Origin: Sulfurimonas sp.
GTDB taxonomy: Bacteria; Campylobacterota; Campylobacteria; Campylobacterales; Sulfurimonadaceae
Length of the DNA: 64,000 nucleotides
Direction of reading: 5' to 3'
Assembly: GCF_028713515.1 (NCBI RefSeq)
Contig: NZ_JAQTOD010000005.1
Span: 36,300 to 100,299, forward strand
Shown: in pieces, positions 10,879 through 19,791 of the stretch
Layout: the number at the start of each line of letters is the position of its first letter
Position numbering within the stretch: the first letter of the stretch is position 1
Notes under the pieces: generated by a model
Told to the model about the DNA's origin: nothing
The model's database searches: none
What the model saw: only the letters and a program-made list of their open reading frames with translations
Position numbers and translations under genes: made by a program

Positions 10879-11151
10879 TTAATTTTCTTCTTTTGTGTCA
10901 AGAATATACCAATTTTTGTTATTTCTCTCATCTAGACTCTCTTTGCCTTTTTTATAATCCAGCAGATACTCAATAACTTTGATTCCGCTAATGGAACCAT
11001 TTGTGAGCACTGTCCCAGTTTTAGATTTATTTGTATCTTGTTTTTGAGACTCATTTGTGCTTATTGGTTTGATGGGAATCCACTTTACATCTGAACATAA
11101 ACTTATTGTTGCAAATATGGTAAAAAAGATTAAGAAGGTAGTTTTTATCAT
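10879..11151 (-). CDS. Small exported hypothetical protein, 90 aa
   Basis: I do not recognise a family. From the ATG at 11151 the protein begins MIKTTFLIFFTIFATISLCS, a clear Sec-type signal sequence, so the product is likely periplasmic. The mature part is short and polar (SQKQDTNKSKTGTVLTNGS) and ends with many charged residues. GGGAG precedes the chosen start; the ORF track's ATG four codons upstream is less well placed. It lies alone between purL and the tRNA pair. The reading frame is plausible but short, so the call is moderate. Confidence 0.6.
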   Translation of the reverse strand: MIKTTFLIFFTIFATISLCSDVKWIPIKPISTNESQKQDTNKSKTGTVLTNGSISGIKVIEYLLDYKKGKESLDERNNKNWYILDTKEEN

Positions 11152-11334
11152 CAGCTCCCACAATGTATAATTTTACTTTTGAAATGGTATCAAGATTACT
11201 GTTTAGATATTAAAAAACACAATAAGAAAAGGGTTACATTCTTGGAAAATAGTAGTGCACTAAATAGCACTAAAACGACACCGAGAGCCGAGTTAATTGA
11301 TTAAAAGTGCTTGTTTGTGAGGTTATAAATGTGG

Positions 11335-11409
11335 TGGCTCCGAATACTGGATTCGAACCAGTGGCCAAGTGATTAACAGTCACCTACTCTACCGCTGAGC
11401 TAATTCGGA
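11335..11409 (-). tRNA. tRNA-Asn (anticodon GTT)
   Basis: On the minus strand the gene reads TCCGAATTAGCTCAGC at the 5' end, has the anticodon loop CTGTTAA, a T-arm with GGTTCGAATCC, and ends ATTCGGAGCCA. The 7-bp acceptor stem pairs perfectly and CCA is encoded. Confidence 0.97.
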
Positions 11410-11430
11410 ATGTTTAACAATACTAACAAG

Positions 11431-11507
11431 TGGTGTCAGAGGGGGGACTCGAACCCCCGACCCCCGGCTTATGAGACCAGTGCTCTAACCAGCTGAGCTA
11501 CCCTGAC
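11431..11507 (-). tRNA. tRNA-Met (anticodon CAT, elongator type)
   Basis: On the minus strand the gene begins GTCAGGGTAGCTCAGC, has the anticodon loop TCTCATAA, a G/C-rich T-arm with GGTTCGAGTCC, and ends CTCTGACACCA with an encoded CCA. The 5' base pairs with the 3' strand, so it is not an initiator tRNA. A lysidine-modified tRNA-Ile with the same CAT anticodon cannot be fully ruled out, but the body looks like elongator Met. It lies 21 bases upstream of tRNA-Asn and is probably cotranscribed with it. Confidence 0.92.
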
Positions 11508-11526
11508 ATCTGTTTGTAAGAGCGGA

Positions 11527-11532
11527 ATTATA
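11527..11532 (-). promoter_or_regulatory. Putative -10 box of the tRNA-Met/tRNA-Asn unit
   Basis: On the minus strand TGTATAATTCCGCTC lies about 20 bases before tRNA-Met. The GC-rich stretch after the box is typical of stringently controlled stable-RNA promoters. No clear -35 box is seen. Confidence 0.5.
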
Positions 11533-11654
11533 CATTTGCTAAACTTTAACTTACCTAAGACTATATAGAAATAATTAAATTAATAAAAATTTCATATATA
11601 TTAATTATGTATATTTAATATACTAAAGTTTATTGAGTGTATTTTGTTAGTAAC

Positions 11655-11708
11655 CTTTAGTCTTTAAGGCTAAAGATATTGACATTGTTGCCTTTTTTTG
11701 AGTAGTAT
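11655..11708 (+). promoter_or_regulatory. groES promoter with an upstream inverted repeat
   Basis: TTGACA at 11679-11684 and TAGTAT at 11703-11708 are 18 bases apart and form a good housekeeping promoter. Just upstream is the inverted repeat CTTTAG-N9-CTAAAG (11655-11675), which could be an operator. It has the N9 spacing of the CIRCE element but not its sequence, and no full HAIR (HspR) site is seen here. Confidence 0.5.
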
Positions 11709-11742
11709 TGCGCTTGTAAATTATATTTCATAAGGAGTTTAT

Positions 11743-12003
11743 ATGAATTTTCAACCATTAGGTAAAAGAGTTTTAATAAAAAGAATCGAAGAGTCAAACA
11801 CTACGGCTAGCGGTATCATTATTCCTGATAATGCTCAAGAAAAACCGTCAAGAGGTGAAGTTGTGGCAGTTAGTCAAGAGGTAAGTGATATTTCATGCGG
11901 CAATATAGTAGTTTTTGCAAAATATTCAGGCAGTGAAATATCATTGAATGGCGAAAAATTTATAGTAATAAACACGGAAGATGTTTTTGGAATAGTAAAA
12001 TAA
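11743..12003 (+). CDS. groES: Co-chaperonin GroES
   Basis: GroES forms the heptameric lid of the GroEL folding chamber. The 86-residue protein begins [17 protein letters not shown], with the mobile-loop region [21 protein letters not shown] at about 20-40, including the IIIP-type GroEL-binding tripeptide. The C-terminal ends [13 protein letters not shown], as in the family. TAAGGAG precedes the ATG. The gap to groEL is 136 bases, longer than in most bacteria, and is discussed separately. Confidence 0.97.
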   Translation: MNFQPLGKRVLIKRIEESNTTASGIIIPDNAQEKPSRGEVVAVSQEVSDISCGNIVVFAKYSGSEISLNGEKFIVINTEDVFGIVK

Positions 12004-12139
12004 TTTTTAGAGATTGGCCGATAGGCATAAAGCAGTTCAAAGTTTGGGTTACATTTGCTAGATGTTAAAAAGACGGGGATTTGCTGCTCATTTATGGCGG
12101 CTGTTCTCTTGTAAATAATAATAAAATAAAGGAATCAAT

Positions 12140-13768
12140 ATGTCAAAAGAGATAATATTTTCAGATAATGCAAGAAATGCTCTTGCTCGTGGAGTTGCGA
12201 AATTAACAGATGCCGTTAAAGTAACGATGGGGCCTCGTGGTCGTAATGTTTTAATACAAAAAAGTTACGGGAGTCCGATAATAACAAAAGATGGTGTTAC
12301 TGTTGCTCGTGAGATTGAGCTTAAAGACACGATGGAAAACATGGGTGCTCAGCTTGTAAAGCAGGTTGCTTCAAATACTGCTGATGAGGCAGGAGATGGC
12401 ACAACAACGGCTACTGTTCTAGCAAATGCAATATTTACTGAAGGACTTAGAAATATAACTGCCGGAGCAAATCCAGTTGAGATAAAGCGTGGTATGGATA
12501 AGGCTTGCGAAGCAATCTTAGTGAATCTAAAAGCATCTTCAAAAGCTGTAAATGGTAAACAAGATATAGCACAAGTTGCTTCAATCTCTGCAAACTCTGA
12601 TGAGCAAATTGGAAATATGATTGCAGAAGCTATGGAAAAAGTTGGTCAAGATGGCGTTATAACTGTTGAGGAAGCTAAAGGTATCTCTGATGAGCTTATC
12701 GTTGTTGAGGGTATGCAGTTTGATAGAGGTTATTTGAGTCCATATTTCATAACAAATACAGAAAAGATGGTTGCTGAGATTGATAATCCTTGGGTTTTAC
12801 TCTGCGACAGTAAAGTATCTTCACTCAAAGATCTGCTTCCAGTTTTAGAGCAGGTTCAAAAAACTTCTCGTCCACTTTTGATAATTGCTGAGGATGTTGA
12901 GGGCGAGGCTCTCTCAACTTTGGTTGTAAATAAACTTCGTGGAGTTTTAAATATATCTGCCGTTAAAGCCCCTGGTTTTGGCGATAGAAGAAAGGCGATG
13001 CTTCAAGATATTGCGATTTTAACTGCTGGTGTGGTAATCTCTGAGGAGACGGGGCACACGCTTGAGGGCGCTACAATAGCAATGTTGGGTCAAGCTTCTC
13101 GTATTATTATTGATAAAGATAATACTGTTATAGTAAATGGTGCTGGTTCATCTGAGTCAGTAAAATCAAGAATAGCAGAGATTAAAGTTCAAATAGATGC
13201 AACAAGCAGTGAGTATGACAAAGAGAAACTTCAAGAGCGATTGGCAAAACTTAGCGGTGGTGTGGCTGTTATAAAAGTTGGCGCTGCGACTGAGACTGAG
13301 ATGAAAGAGAGAAAAGATCGCGTTGATGATGCGCTATCAGCTACAAAAGCGGCTGTTGAAGAGGGAATTATTATTGGTGGTGGAGCTGCTCTTGTTCGTG
13401 CTGGCGCCAAAGTTAATCTTGAACTTTCTGGAGACCAGAAGATAGGTTGTGAAATCATTCTTCGTGCCATCAAAGCGCCTATGAAGCAGATTGCGCAGAA
13501 CGCTGGATATGATGCCGGCGTAGTTGTGAATGCGGTTGAGAATGCAACAAGTGCAAATGTAGGTTTTAATGCAGCAACAGGCGAATATGTTGATATGTTT
13601 GAAGCAGGAATCATTGACCCACTAAAAGTTGCTCGTGTTGCTCTTGTGAATGCTACTTCTGTTTCAAGCCTGCTTTTAACAACCGAAGCGGCAATTTTTG
13701 AGATACCTGAAGACAAATCTAAAAATGATATGAATGCTGGAATGCAGGGTATGCCTGGAATGATGTAG
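12140..13768 (+). CDS. groEL: Chaperonin GroEL
   Basis: GroEL is the 60-kDa chaperonin that folds proteins in an ATP-driven double ring. The 542-residue protein shows the ATP-site motif [12 protein letters not shown] near residue 90, the apical-domain substrate groove, and the late-domain signature [20 protein letters not shown] with GGGAALVRA. The C-terminus GMQGMPGMM is a Gly/Met tail, shorter than the classical GGM repeats. AAAGGAATC precedes the ATG. A strong hairpin follows the stop. There is only one groEL in the window. Confidence 0.98.
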   Translation: MSKEIIFSDNARNALARGVAKLTDAVKVTMGPRGRNVLIQKSYGSPIITKDGVTVAREIELKDTMENMGAQLVKQVASNTADEAGDGTTTATVLANAIFTEGLRNITAGANPVEIKRGMDKACEAILVNLKASSKAVNGKQDIAQVASISANSDEQIGNMIAEAMEKVGQDGVITVEEAKGISDELIVVEGMQFDRGYLSPYFITNTEKMVAEIDNPWVLLCDSKVSSLKDLLPVLEQVQKTSRPLLIIAEDVEGEALSTLVVNKLRGVLNISAVKAPGFGDRRKAMLQDIAILTAGVVISEETGHTLEGATIAMLGQASRIIIDKDNTVIVNGAGSSESVKSRIAEIKVQIDATSSEYDKEKLQERLAKLSGGVAVIKVGAATETEMKERKDRVDDALSATKAAVEEGIIIGGGAALVRAGAKVNLELSGDQKIGCEIILRAIKAPMKQIAQNAGYDAGVVVNAVENATSANVGFNAATGEYVDMFEAGIIDPLKVARVALVNATSVSSLLLTTEAAIFEIPEDKSKNDMNAGMQGMPGMM

Positions 13769-13772
13769 TTTT

Positions 13773-13801
13773 AAGCCACACAAAATGTGGCTTAATTTTT
13801 T
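13773..13801. terminator. Bidirectional terminator between groEL and tpx
   Basis: AAGCCACA and TGTGGCTT form a perfect 8-bp stem with a 5-nt loop, followed by AATTTTTTTA on the plus strand and preceded by an A-run-poor segment on the other side. It is a good rho-independent terminator for groEL and can also serve tpx. Confidence 0.85.
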
Positions 13802-14310
13802 TATCTAGCTTCTTTTATAGCTTCAAGAGCCGCTTCATAGTTTGGCTCAGAGGTTACCTCTTTTACAATCTCTTTGTAGACAATGACTCCGCTTCTATCA
13901 ACTACAAAAACAGCTCTTGCGCTTAACCCTTTTAATGCGTTGTCATCCATCAAAACCCCATACGCTCTGCTGACATCTTTATCTATATAATCGCTTGCAA
14001 CAGTTAGATTTTCAATGCCGCTTGTTGTGCAAAATCTCTCTGATGCGAAAGGTAAATCCATTGATATAACTGTTGTTTCGCAAATATCAAGATTGTTTAC
14101 ATCTTCATTAAATCTTCTTGTCTCTGAGGCGCATATATCCGTGTCAAGCGAAGGCAGTGTGATGATGAGTTGAATTTTATCTTTTGCTCCTCCAACAAAA
14201 ACAGCTTTTAAATCAGTTCCAACTGCACTAACAACTGGTGCTTTGTCCCCTACACTGATTGCGTTTCCAGCTAATTTTACTGTCGTGCCTTTAAATAGAG
14301 TTGTTTGCAT
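13801..14310 (-). CDS. tpx: Thiol peroxidase (atypical 2-Cys peroxiredoxin)
   Basis: Tpx reduces hydrogen and alkyl peroxides using thioredoxin as electron donor and is periplasmic or cytoplasmic depending on the organism; no signal peptide is seen here. In ORF numbering the peroxidatic Cys is Cys61 in PSLDTDICASETRRFNED and the resolving Cys is Cys95 in RFCTTSGIENL, the 34-residue spacing of the Tpx family. The ORF track begins with a TTG; ATG at 14310 after AAGGAATATTG is the better start, giving 169 residues. It is transcribed toward groEL and shares a terminator with it. Confidence 0.95.
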   Translation of the reverse strand: MQTTLFKGTTVKLAGNAISVGDKAPVVSAVGTDLKAVFVGGAKDKIQLIITLPSLDTDICASETRRFNEDVNNLDICETTVISMDLPFASERFCTTSGIENLTVASDYIDKDVSRAYGVLMDDNALKGLSARAVFVVDRSGVIVYKEIVKEVTSEPNYEAALEAIKEAR

Positions 14311-14420
14311 CAATATTCCTTAATTTTTTTTGAATTATATTATACCAAACCAAACCGATTATACAATCTTAAGAATTGGTTTTTAATCTTTGATTAACCT
14401 GCTTCGCCGTTCTTTTTTTG

Positions 14421-14426
14421 TATAAT
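14421..14426 (+). promoter_or_regulatory. Putative -10 box for the small membrane protein gene
   Basis: TATAAT lies 26 bases before the ATG at 14453. No matching -35 box is seen. Confidence 0.45.
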
Positions 14427-14452
14427 CTTACAGAAACAGAAAAAGAGAGAAA

Positions 14453-14692
14453 ATGCAAAATCCATTTGAGTCAGGTCACATAAAAAACTACATACTGCTT
14501 TATGTTAGCGTTGTGGTTATTATGATACTTTTTTTTATAGCAAGTACGCTTTTTTATGATGTCTCTAAGGTTGAAAAAAAAGTTTTTAGTATTGAGCAAA
14601 ACAACACAGCAAAGATAGAAAAAAGAGAGCAGGTTATACAAAAAGATGATAACTTAAGTAATAAGCTAAAGCTGTTGGATAAAGCTTACTAG
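14453..14692 (+). CDS. Small single-pass membrane protein, 79 aa, unknown
   Basis: I do not recognise a family. A single strong transmembrane helix spans about residues 13-35 (YILLYVSVVVIMILFFIAS), followed by a charged tail that is likely coiled-coil or disordered (VEKKVFSIEQNNTAKIEKRE). It is 28 bases upstream of the HMA-domain gene on the same strand, with AAAGAGAG-like ribosome binding before its ATG, so the two may be cotranscribed. Its function is unknown. Confidence 0.65.
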   Translation: MQNPFESGHIKNYILLYVSVVVIMILFFIASTLFYDVSKVEKKVFSIEQNNTAKIEKREQVIQKDDNLSNKLKLLDKAY

Positions 14693-14720
14693 CTCTTACA
14701 ATACCAACAAAGGATAGATT

Positions 14721-14999
14721 ATGAGACAAACTTTTGAGATACTAAATGTTAAGTGTGGTGGATGTGCCAATACCCTTAAAAAAAGTTTGGCTGAGGATTT
14801 TGGAGAGGTTGAGGTTGATTTGGAGTCTGATCCAAGAAAGATTACTCTGGAGGTAAAAGAGAGTGAGATACAAATGCTAAGCCAAAAGCTAAGAGCACTC
14901 GGTTATCCGCTCACTACGGATGAGTTAAGCAAAATAGAAAAATTTACTATGGGTGCAAAAAGTTTTGTCTCGTGTGCTATTGGTAAAATGGACTCGTAG
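14721..14999 (+). CDS. Heavy-metal-associated (HMA) domain protein
   Basis: Small HMA proteins bind soft metals such as copper and pass them to transporters. The N-terminal ferredoxin-like domain carries LNVKCGGCANTLKKSL, with the metal-binding pair Cys12 and Cys15 and the usual beta-alpha-beta-beta-alpha-beta length. Unlike 70-residue CopZ proteins there is a 20-residue C-terminal extension with a further Cys (FVSCAIGKMDS). No P-type ATPase is adjacent, so the partner is unknown. AAAGGATAG precedes the ATG. It converges on exbD. Confidence 0.8.
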   Translation: MRQTFEILNVKCGGCANTLKKSLAEDFGEVEVDLESDPRKITLEVKESEIQMLSQKLRALGYPLTTDELSKIEKFTMGAKSFVSCAIGKMDS

Positions 15000-15026
15000 T
15001 GAAAATTATATGTTAATTTTTTGCTA

Positions 15027-15422
15027 CTAATTCTCTTTTGTCACTATGTAGAGCTGTTCGTGCTTTAAGCGCTTGAGTATATCCATAACACTCACAAAAT
15101 CTTGAAATTTAGACTCTTTATCGCTTCTTAAAATTACCGTTTGATCTCTTGAGATATCGGAGAGTCTCTTCTCTAGTGCCACTAAATCAACTTTTTCATT
15201 CTGAAAATGAATCTCGCCTTTTGCATCAACATAAATAGTTACCTCTTTTTTGTTTTCTTCTTTTGTGCTGCCTTTTGCGGTTGGTAGATCAACTGGAATG
15301 ATGCCTTGGTTTATGAACGTCGCTGTTGTTAAAACCATAACTAAAAGAACGAGCATAATGTCAATGAACGGAATAACATTTATCTCATCAAATCTTTTTC
15401 GCTGTTTTTTAAATTTCACCAT
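15027..15422 (-). CDS. exbD: ExbD/TolR biopolymer transport protein
   Basis: ExbD and ExbB form the proton-driven motor that energises TonB or TolA. The 131-residue protein has one N-terminal transmembrane helix with the conserved Asp (INVIPFIDIMLVLLVMVLTT) and a periplasmic domain. It follows exbB with one base between stop and start. No TonB or TolA gene is adjacent, so whether it serves TonB-dependent transport or Tol-Pal cannot be told from the window. The Asp in the membrane helix argues that it is functional. Confidence 0.88.
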   Translation of the reverse strand: MVKFKKQRKRFDEINVIPFIDIMLVLLVMVLTTATFINQGIIPVDLPTAKGSTKEENKKEVTIYVDAKGEIHFQNEKVDLVALEKRLSDISRDQTVILRSDKESKFQDFVSVMDILKRLKHEQLYIVTKEN

Positions 15423-15423
15423 T

Positions 15424-15873
15424 TTAGTTGCTTTTTTTATCTTGAGCTACATCAAAAACTGTGAGTATTTTTTCCACTTTTCGCAGAAGTATAGAGTAAG
15501 CAACGATGGCTGGCATAGCAACAACAAGACCCATGGCGGTGGCTTTTAGAGCAAGAGCTAGGCCTGTCATAATTTTTTTGGCATCAACTGCTCCGGCGTC
15601 ACCCATTGTGTAAAAAGTAAGCATAATTCCAAGAACCGTTCCTAAGAGTCCGACATAGGGAGCATTTGAGCCGATGGTGCTGATGACGCTAATGTTGTCC
15701 GTTAAATCCATCTCGAGAGTGTCTCTGTGTTCATAGTCGCTTGAACGAATGCTTGCATAAAACATCATTCTCTCTATAAAAAGCCAAACCGTGACAACGC
15801 TCATAAGCACTAAAAGCCCCATAACTCCGTAATCAATACCTTTTTCTGCGTAAACTAAAAAATTATCCTGCAT
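15424..15873 (-). CDS. exbB: ExbB/TolQ family proton channel protein
   Basis: This is the partner of the downstream ExbD in the inner-membrane motor complex. The 149-residue protein has three transmembrane segments (GVMGLLVLMSVVTVWLFIE; ISTIGSNAPYVGLLGTVLGIM; ALKATAMGLVVAMPAIVAYS) and the family signature GLLGTVLGIMLTF. Its length fits the short TolQ/ExbB type of this phylum. The last base of the sensor kinase stop overlaps its start, so these genes appear cotranscribed with the two-component system. Confidence 0.9.
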   Translation of the reverse strand: MQDNFLVYAEKGIDYGVMGLLVLMSVVTVWLFIERMMFYASIRSSDYEHRDTLEMDLTDNISVISTIGSNAPYVGLLGTVLGIMLTFYTMGDAGAVDAKKIMTGLALALKATAMGLVVAMPAIVAYSILLRKVEKILTVFDVAQDKKSN

Positions 15874-16721
15874 TAACTCTCCTTAAATTTAAGTGTAACT
15901 GTTGTACCAACATTTGGTTTTGATTTGAAGTTCAATAAAATGTCGTTTGTGTCACAAAATCTCTTTACCATGCTAAGTCCAATACCAAAACCTCGTATAT
16001 CTTTATTGTTTTGATAGTAGCTGTCAAAAACACTCAAAAGCTCTACTTCGTCCATCCCGCAACCATAATCTTGTATGGATAGAGTATTTGCCTCTAATTT
16101 TACACTGATTTTATTAACGCTTTGTGAAAATTTGATACCATTGTCAATAAGATTATCTATGACTTTTGATAATCCAATCTTATCGTTTAGTACCTTTGTT
16201 GAGGTTAGATTTAGCTCAAACTCTACTTGAGAGTAGATAGGAGAGAGAAAATCAACTCTGCTTTGAACGAGCTTACAAAGTTGAATCTCCTCGTGAACCA
16301 CACTTGAACTTTGGAGTTTTATCATGTAGTCAAGTTCATTGTAACGCTCTTTTAGCATATCACAAGCACTCTGAATCCGCTGAATCCGCTTCAAATCTTT
16401 TGGGTCATTTAGGCTCTTTTTTATCATCTCTATGTTTGTTGTGATGGTGCTGATTGGAAGATTTAACTCATGAAGAGTCTCTTTTGAGAGGTTTTGCAGG
16501 TTTGTAATATGCTCTAAAAGTGGGTCAACTGATAGCTTGGAGATAATAACTCCAGCAAAAATAACTAGGTTTATTAAAACAAGAAGTAGAACTGGGTAGT
16601 TTTTTGTCTCTAAAACTATCAAAGAGTAGTATAAAATACCCAAAAGTGAAACAGCCGTTAGGGTGTAGTAGATAAAAATATTTATGCGGTGGTTATGAAA
16701 CAAGTTTGTAACCGATTCCAC
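15873..16721 (-). CDS. Two-component sensor histidine kinase
   Basis: The 282-residue membrane kinase probably pairs with the response regulator just upstream. Two N-terminal transmembrane helices (about 17-35 and 40-60) enclose almost no periplasmic loop, so it may sense within the membrane or through a partner. The dimerisation helix holds ETLHELNLPISTI with the phospho-acceptor His. The ATP-binding domain shows the N box DNLIDNGIKFS, the D box DYGCGM and the G box GFGIGLSMVKRF. It overlaps the regulator gene by 29 bases. The signal is unknown. Confidence 0.9.
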   Translation of the reverse strand: MESVTNLFHNHRINIFIYYTLTAVSLLGILYYSLIVLETKNYPVLLLVLINLVIFAGVIISKLSVDPLLEHITNLQNLSKETLHELNLPISTITTNIEMIKKSLNDPKDLKRIQRIQSACDMLKERYNELDYMIKLQSSSVVHEEIQLCKLVQSRVDFLSPIYSQVEFELNLTSTKVLNDKIGLSKVIDNLIDNGIKFSQSVNKISVKLEANTLSIQDYGCGMDEVELLSVFDSYYQNNKDIRGFGIGLSMVKRFCDTNDILLNFKSKPNVGTTVTLKFKES

Positions 16722-17343
16722 GGATATTTTCTATGTTTATCTCAGGCAGAAGCTGTTTGATGCGGTTGATGTAAACCCTTACTGCTCCATCGCTAGTGCT
16801 TTGTGAACTGCTCCATAGTTCGTTTAAGATAAGCTCTTTTGGTACAGTTTTGCCAGAGTGTTTCATAAGTAGAAGAAGAAGGTCGTACTCTTTTTTAGAG
16901 AGCTCAATCTCCGTATTTTTATATAGAATTCGTTTATGAGTTTCGTCGTGATAAAGTAAGTCTGAGAATCTATTTATCTTATTTGTTCGTTTTAAAATCG
17001 CATTTATGCGAAATATAAGTTCATTTGCATCAAATGGCTTCGTAACAAAATCATCGCCGCCGCTCTCATAGCTCTTTTTTAAAACTTCTTTGTCTTTGTG
17101 GGATGTTAAAAAGATAGTAGGAGTTGTGTCGTTTGATTCTCTTAGCTCTCTTAGGAGGGTTACGCCGTCCACAAGGGGAACGGCTATGTCCAGTAGATAG
17201 AGGTCAAACTTTTGCTCAAATGTTGTATCTAGAGCACTTTGACCATTTGCGCAATGAATAACACCAAAGCCACTCTCTTCTAAAAAATCTACAAGAGTCT
17301 CTGCAAAAAGGACATCATCTTCAAGAAGTAAGATTTTATTCAA
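16693..17343 (-). CDS. OmpR-family response regulator
   Basis: The receiver domain begins KILLLEDDVLFAETLVDFL, with the phospho-acceptor Asp in LYLLDIAVPLVDG and the conserved Lys in FVTKPFDANEL. A winged-helix DNA-binding domain follows (ELSKKEYDLLLLLMKHSGK, ending IENIRGIGYKLVS). The ORF track extends 24 codons upstream into pyrC. I prefer TTG at 17343, which overlaps the pyrC stop (TTGAATAA) and starts exactly where the receiver domain should. The gene precedes its cognate kinase. Confidence 0.92.
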   Translation of the reverse strand: MNKILLLEDDVLFAETLVDFLEESGFGVIHCANGQSALDTTFEQKFDLYLLDIAVPLVDGVTLLRELRESNDTTPTIFLTSHKDKEVLKKSYESGGDDFVTKPFDANELIFRINAILKRTNKINRFSDLLYHDETHKRILYKNTEIELSKKEYDLLLLLMKHSGKTVPKELILNELWSSSQSTSDGAVRVYINRIKQLLPEINIENIRGIGYKLVS

Positions 17344-18343
17344 CGCTTTGGATTGCCCAGTTGATGGTTTTTCCAGCGTACATCGGAACAACAGTTCCAT
17401 AGATATTTGGTACAATAAAGTCTCTTTTTTCTAAGATTATCTCTTTGAACTCTGGGCAGATTTTATAGATGCTTTGTGCATTATCGCTCACAAAAGTTTG
17501 AAGATTTTCTAGTTTGTTATGCTTTTCAAAAACATCACATAGTAGTTGAAGAGCGATGGGAGCGCTAAAAACTCCAGCTGCACATCCAGCGGACTCTTTT
17601 TTATCTTGAGGATGAGGCGCTGAATCTGAACCAAACATTACTTTGGGATGAGCGTTTAGTGCTACACTCAGAAGCGCCTCTTTGTCCTCTGGTCGCTTGG
17701 CGATTGGTTTACAGAAGTTATGTGGCATCATCATTCCGCCGACAACATCATCAAGCGTTATGATGAGATGATGAACAGTTATGGTAGCGTAGAGATTTTT
17801 ATACTTATCCAGCATCTCAACAGCCTCTTTTGTCGTGATATGCTCCATAATAATTTTCAAATCAGGAAAGTTTTTAGCCAAAAGTTCATAAACGCTCATA
17901 AACTCTGCTTCTCTATCCATAACAAAACCATCGCTCTCGCCGTGAACGCAAAGAGGAATCCCTAAAATACTCATAGCTTCAAGAGTCTCACGCATCTCCT
18001 CAATATTAAAAGATGAAACGCCTCCTTCAGAATTAGTGGTAATACCAGCTGGATAGAGTTTTATTGCCATAATGTCGTTAGACACGGAAGCTAAAAACTT
18101 TTTATCATAATTTTTGTAAAAGAGTGTCATGTACGGCTCAAAATAGTCATTTGGAATCGTCGCCATAATCCGCTCTTTATAGGCTCTAACATCCTCTAGC
18201 GTCTCAACCGGTGGAACTAAGTTTGGCATAACTATTCCACCGCTAAAACTATAAGCACTTAATGGTGCGACGGTCTCTAGCATCACGCCATCGCGAAGAT
18301 GAAGGTGCATATCTAGAGGCATTAGCAGAGTGTGAGTTTTCAT
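17336..18343 (-). CDS. pyrC: Dihydroorotase
   Basis: PyrC cyclises carbamoyl aspartate to dihydroorotate in pyrimidine synthesis. The 335-residue protein is the class II type. The metal-binding HxH is in DMHLHLRDG near residue 14, the carbamylated Lys is in DIMAIKLYPAG, and further ligands are in CVHGESD, MEHITT and the late Asp in MFGSDSAPHP. The ATG overlaps the stop of the upstream mutase gene by four bases (ATGA), and its own stop overlaps the regulator start, so the block is one transcript. No other pyr gene is nearby. Confidence 0.96.
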   Translation of the reverse strand: MKTHTLLMPLDMHLHLRDGVMLETVAPLSAYSFSGGIVMPNLVPPVETLEDVRAYKERIMATIPNDYFEPYMTLFYKNYDKKFLASVSNDIMAIKLYPAGITTNSEGGVSSFNIEEMRETLEAMSILGIPLCVHGESDGFVMDREAEFMSVYELLAKNFPDLKIIMEHITTKEAVEMLDKYKNLYATITVHHLIITLDDVVGGMMMPHNFCKPIAKRPEDKEALLSVALNAHPKVMFGSDSAPHPQDKKESAGCAAGVFSAPIALQLLCDVFEKHNKLENLQTFVSDNAQSIYKICPEFKEIILEKRDFIVPNIYGTVVPMYAGKTINWAIQSVE

Positions 18344-19698
18344 AGGGTTTCCTTGGCTTGTAAAATTAGTTTATTTATGGTTTTTTCATAAAGTCCTACA
18401 TCCTCTTGCGAGGTCGATTCAAAGCGAGTTACTAAGATGGGTGTTGTATTGCTAGCTCGCACCAAGCCCCAGCCATTTTCAAAGTTTATACGAACACCAT
18501 CAACAGTTATAATATCTTTTATAGCTGGAAGATAGGCAGGAGGAGCTTTTAAAAGCTCTTTTACTCTATCCATAAGTTTAAACTTCTCTGCTTCGGTTGT
18601 TTTTACTTTTATCTCTTCGGTTGAGAAAACAAGAGGCAGTTTTGCTAGCTCTGCATCCAAATCAATTCCATCATGAACTAACTCTAACATTCTAAGCGTT
18701 GCGTAAATGGCATCATCATAGCCAAAGTAGCGATTTTTGAAAAAGATATGTCCACTAACTTCACAAGCCAAATCTGCGTTTGTCTCTCTCATTTTTACCT
18801 TTAAATTTGAGTGACCAGTTTTATACATAATGGCTTTAGCGCCTCTTTTTTCTAATTCATCATACATAACCTGAGAGCATTTTACCTCTCCGATTACTGT
18901 CGGCTTGTCCATTTTCATAGCGTACAAAAGAGCCATCATATCGCCCTTTATGTTGTTTTTGTGAGTTAAAACTGCGATTCTATCGGCATCACCGTCATAA
19001 GCAAAAGCGATATCGCCATCAGATGCTAAAAGTTTTTTTATATCTTCTAGGTTGTGTTCATCCGATGGGTCTGGATGGTGATTTGGAAATGTACCATCAG
19101 GATTGACAAATAACCCTTTTGCATTGAGTTTTAGAGCACTAAAAATTCTCTCGGTTACAACACCAGCAACGCCGTTTCCGCAATCATAAACAATGCGGGT
19201 CGGCATACTTGCAAGATGGGAAAATTCACTAACTAAAAAATCAACATATTTTGAGAGAGCATCTATTTTAATAACTTCTCTTGGAGCCTTTGGCGGAAAA
19301 TTAATGATATCGCATTCTCTTCCCAGAGCATAAATATCTTCGCCGAAAAATGGAGCTTTGTCAATTGTGATTTTAAAACCGTTGTACTCACTTGGGTTGT
19401 GAGAGCCTGTTATCATGACTGATGCCGATGGAGTAATACCGCTCCATTCCTGATAGTTTGTAAAGTAGTTCACAGGAGTTGGAACCATCCCCATATCCAG
19501 AACTTTCTTGCCACCGGCATTAAGTCCAGAGATAAGGTACTCAAAGAGGATAGGAGAGTGACTTCTTGCATCGTATCCAACCGCAACAAATTCGCCATCT
19601 ATTTTGCCAGCTAACGCATAGCCGATTTTTGTAACACTTTGTTCGTTTAGTTCCTGCTCAAAAATCCCTCGAATATCATACTCTCTGTAAATGCTCAT
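18340..19698 (-). CDS. manB: Phosphomannomutase/phosphoglucomutase
   Basis: This alpha-D-phosphohexomutase interconverts the 1- and 6-phosphates of mannose or glucose for surface polysaccharide or glycogen pathways. The 452-residue protein has the catalytic phosphoserine at Ser99 in ASVMITGSHNPSEYNG, the Mg2+ loop AFAYDGDADRIAVL, the sugar-binding loop CEVSGHIFFK and the phosphate-binding C-terminal RASNTTPILVTRFE. It is the first gene of a minus-strand block ending with exbD. AlgC-type dual specificity is likely but not provable from sequence alone; the symbol is tentative. Confidence 0.93.
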   Translation of the reverse strand: MSIYREYDIRGIFEQELNEQSVTKIGYALAGKIDGEFVAVGYDARSHSPILFEYLISGLNAGGKKVLDMGMVPTPVNYFTNYQEWSGITPSASVMITGSHNPSEYNGFKITIDKAPFFGEDIYALGRECDIINFPPKAPREVIKIDALSKYVDFLVSEFSHLASMPTRIVYDCGNGVAGVVTERIFSALKLNAKGLFVNPDGTFPNHHPDPSDEHNLEDIKKLLASDGDIAFAYDGDADRIAVLTHKNNIKGDMMALLYAMKMDKPTVIGEVKCSQVMYDELEKRGAKAIMYKTGHSNLKVKMRETNADLACEVSGHIFFKNRYFGYDDAIYATLRMLELVHDGIDLDAELAKLPLVFSTEEIKVKTTEAEKFKLMDRVKELLKAPPAYLPAIKDIITVDGVRINFENGWGLVRASNTTPILVTRFESTSQEDVGLYEKTINKLILQAKETL

Positions 19699-19791
19699 AA
19701 TTTATAGCCTTTAAATTTGTTGGTGCAATTTTACAGTAAATCGCATATTATTAAAATATAATGATATTATTTTATAAAAAAGGATAAAAAT

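Noticed and set aside
11655-11675. CIRCE operator before groES
   Set aside because: The N9 inverted repeat has the spacing but not the TTAGCACTC sequence, so I do not call it CIRCE.
13231-13716. 161-aa minus-strand ORF opposite groEL
   Set aside because: It is antisense to a highly conserved gene, with low-complexity Ala/Ser/Thr content typical of a shadow frame.
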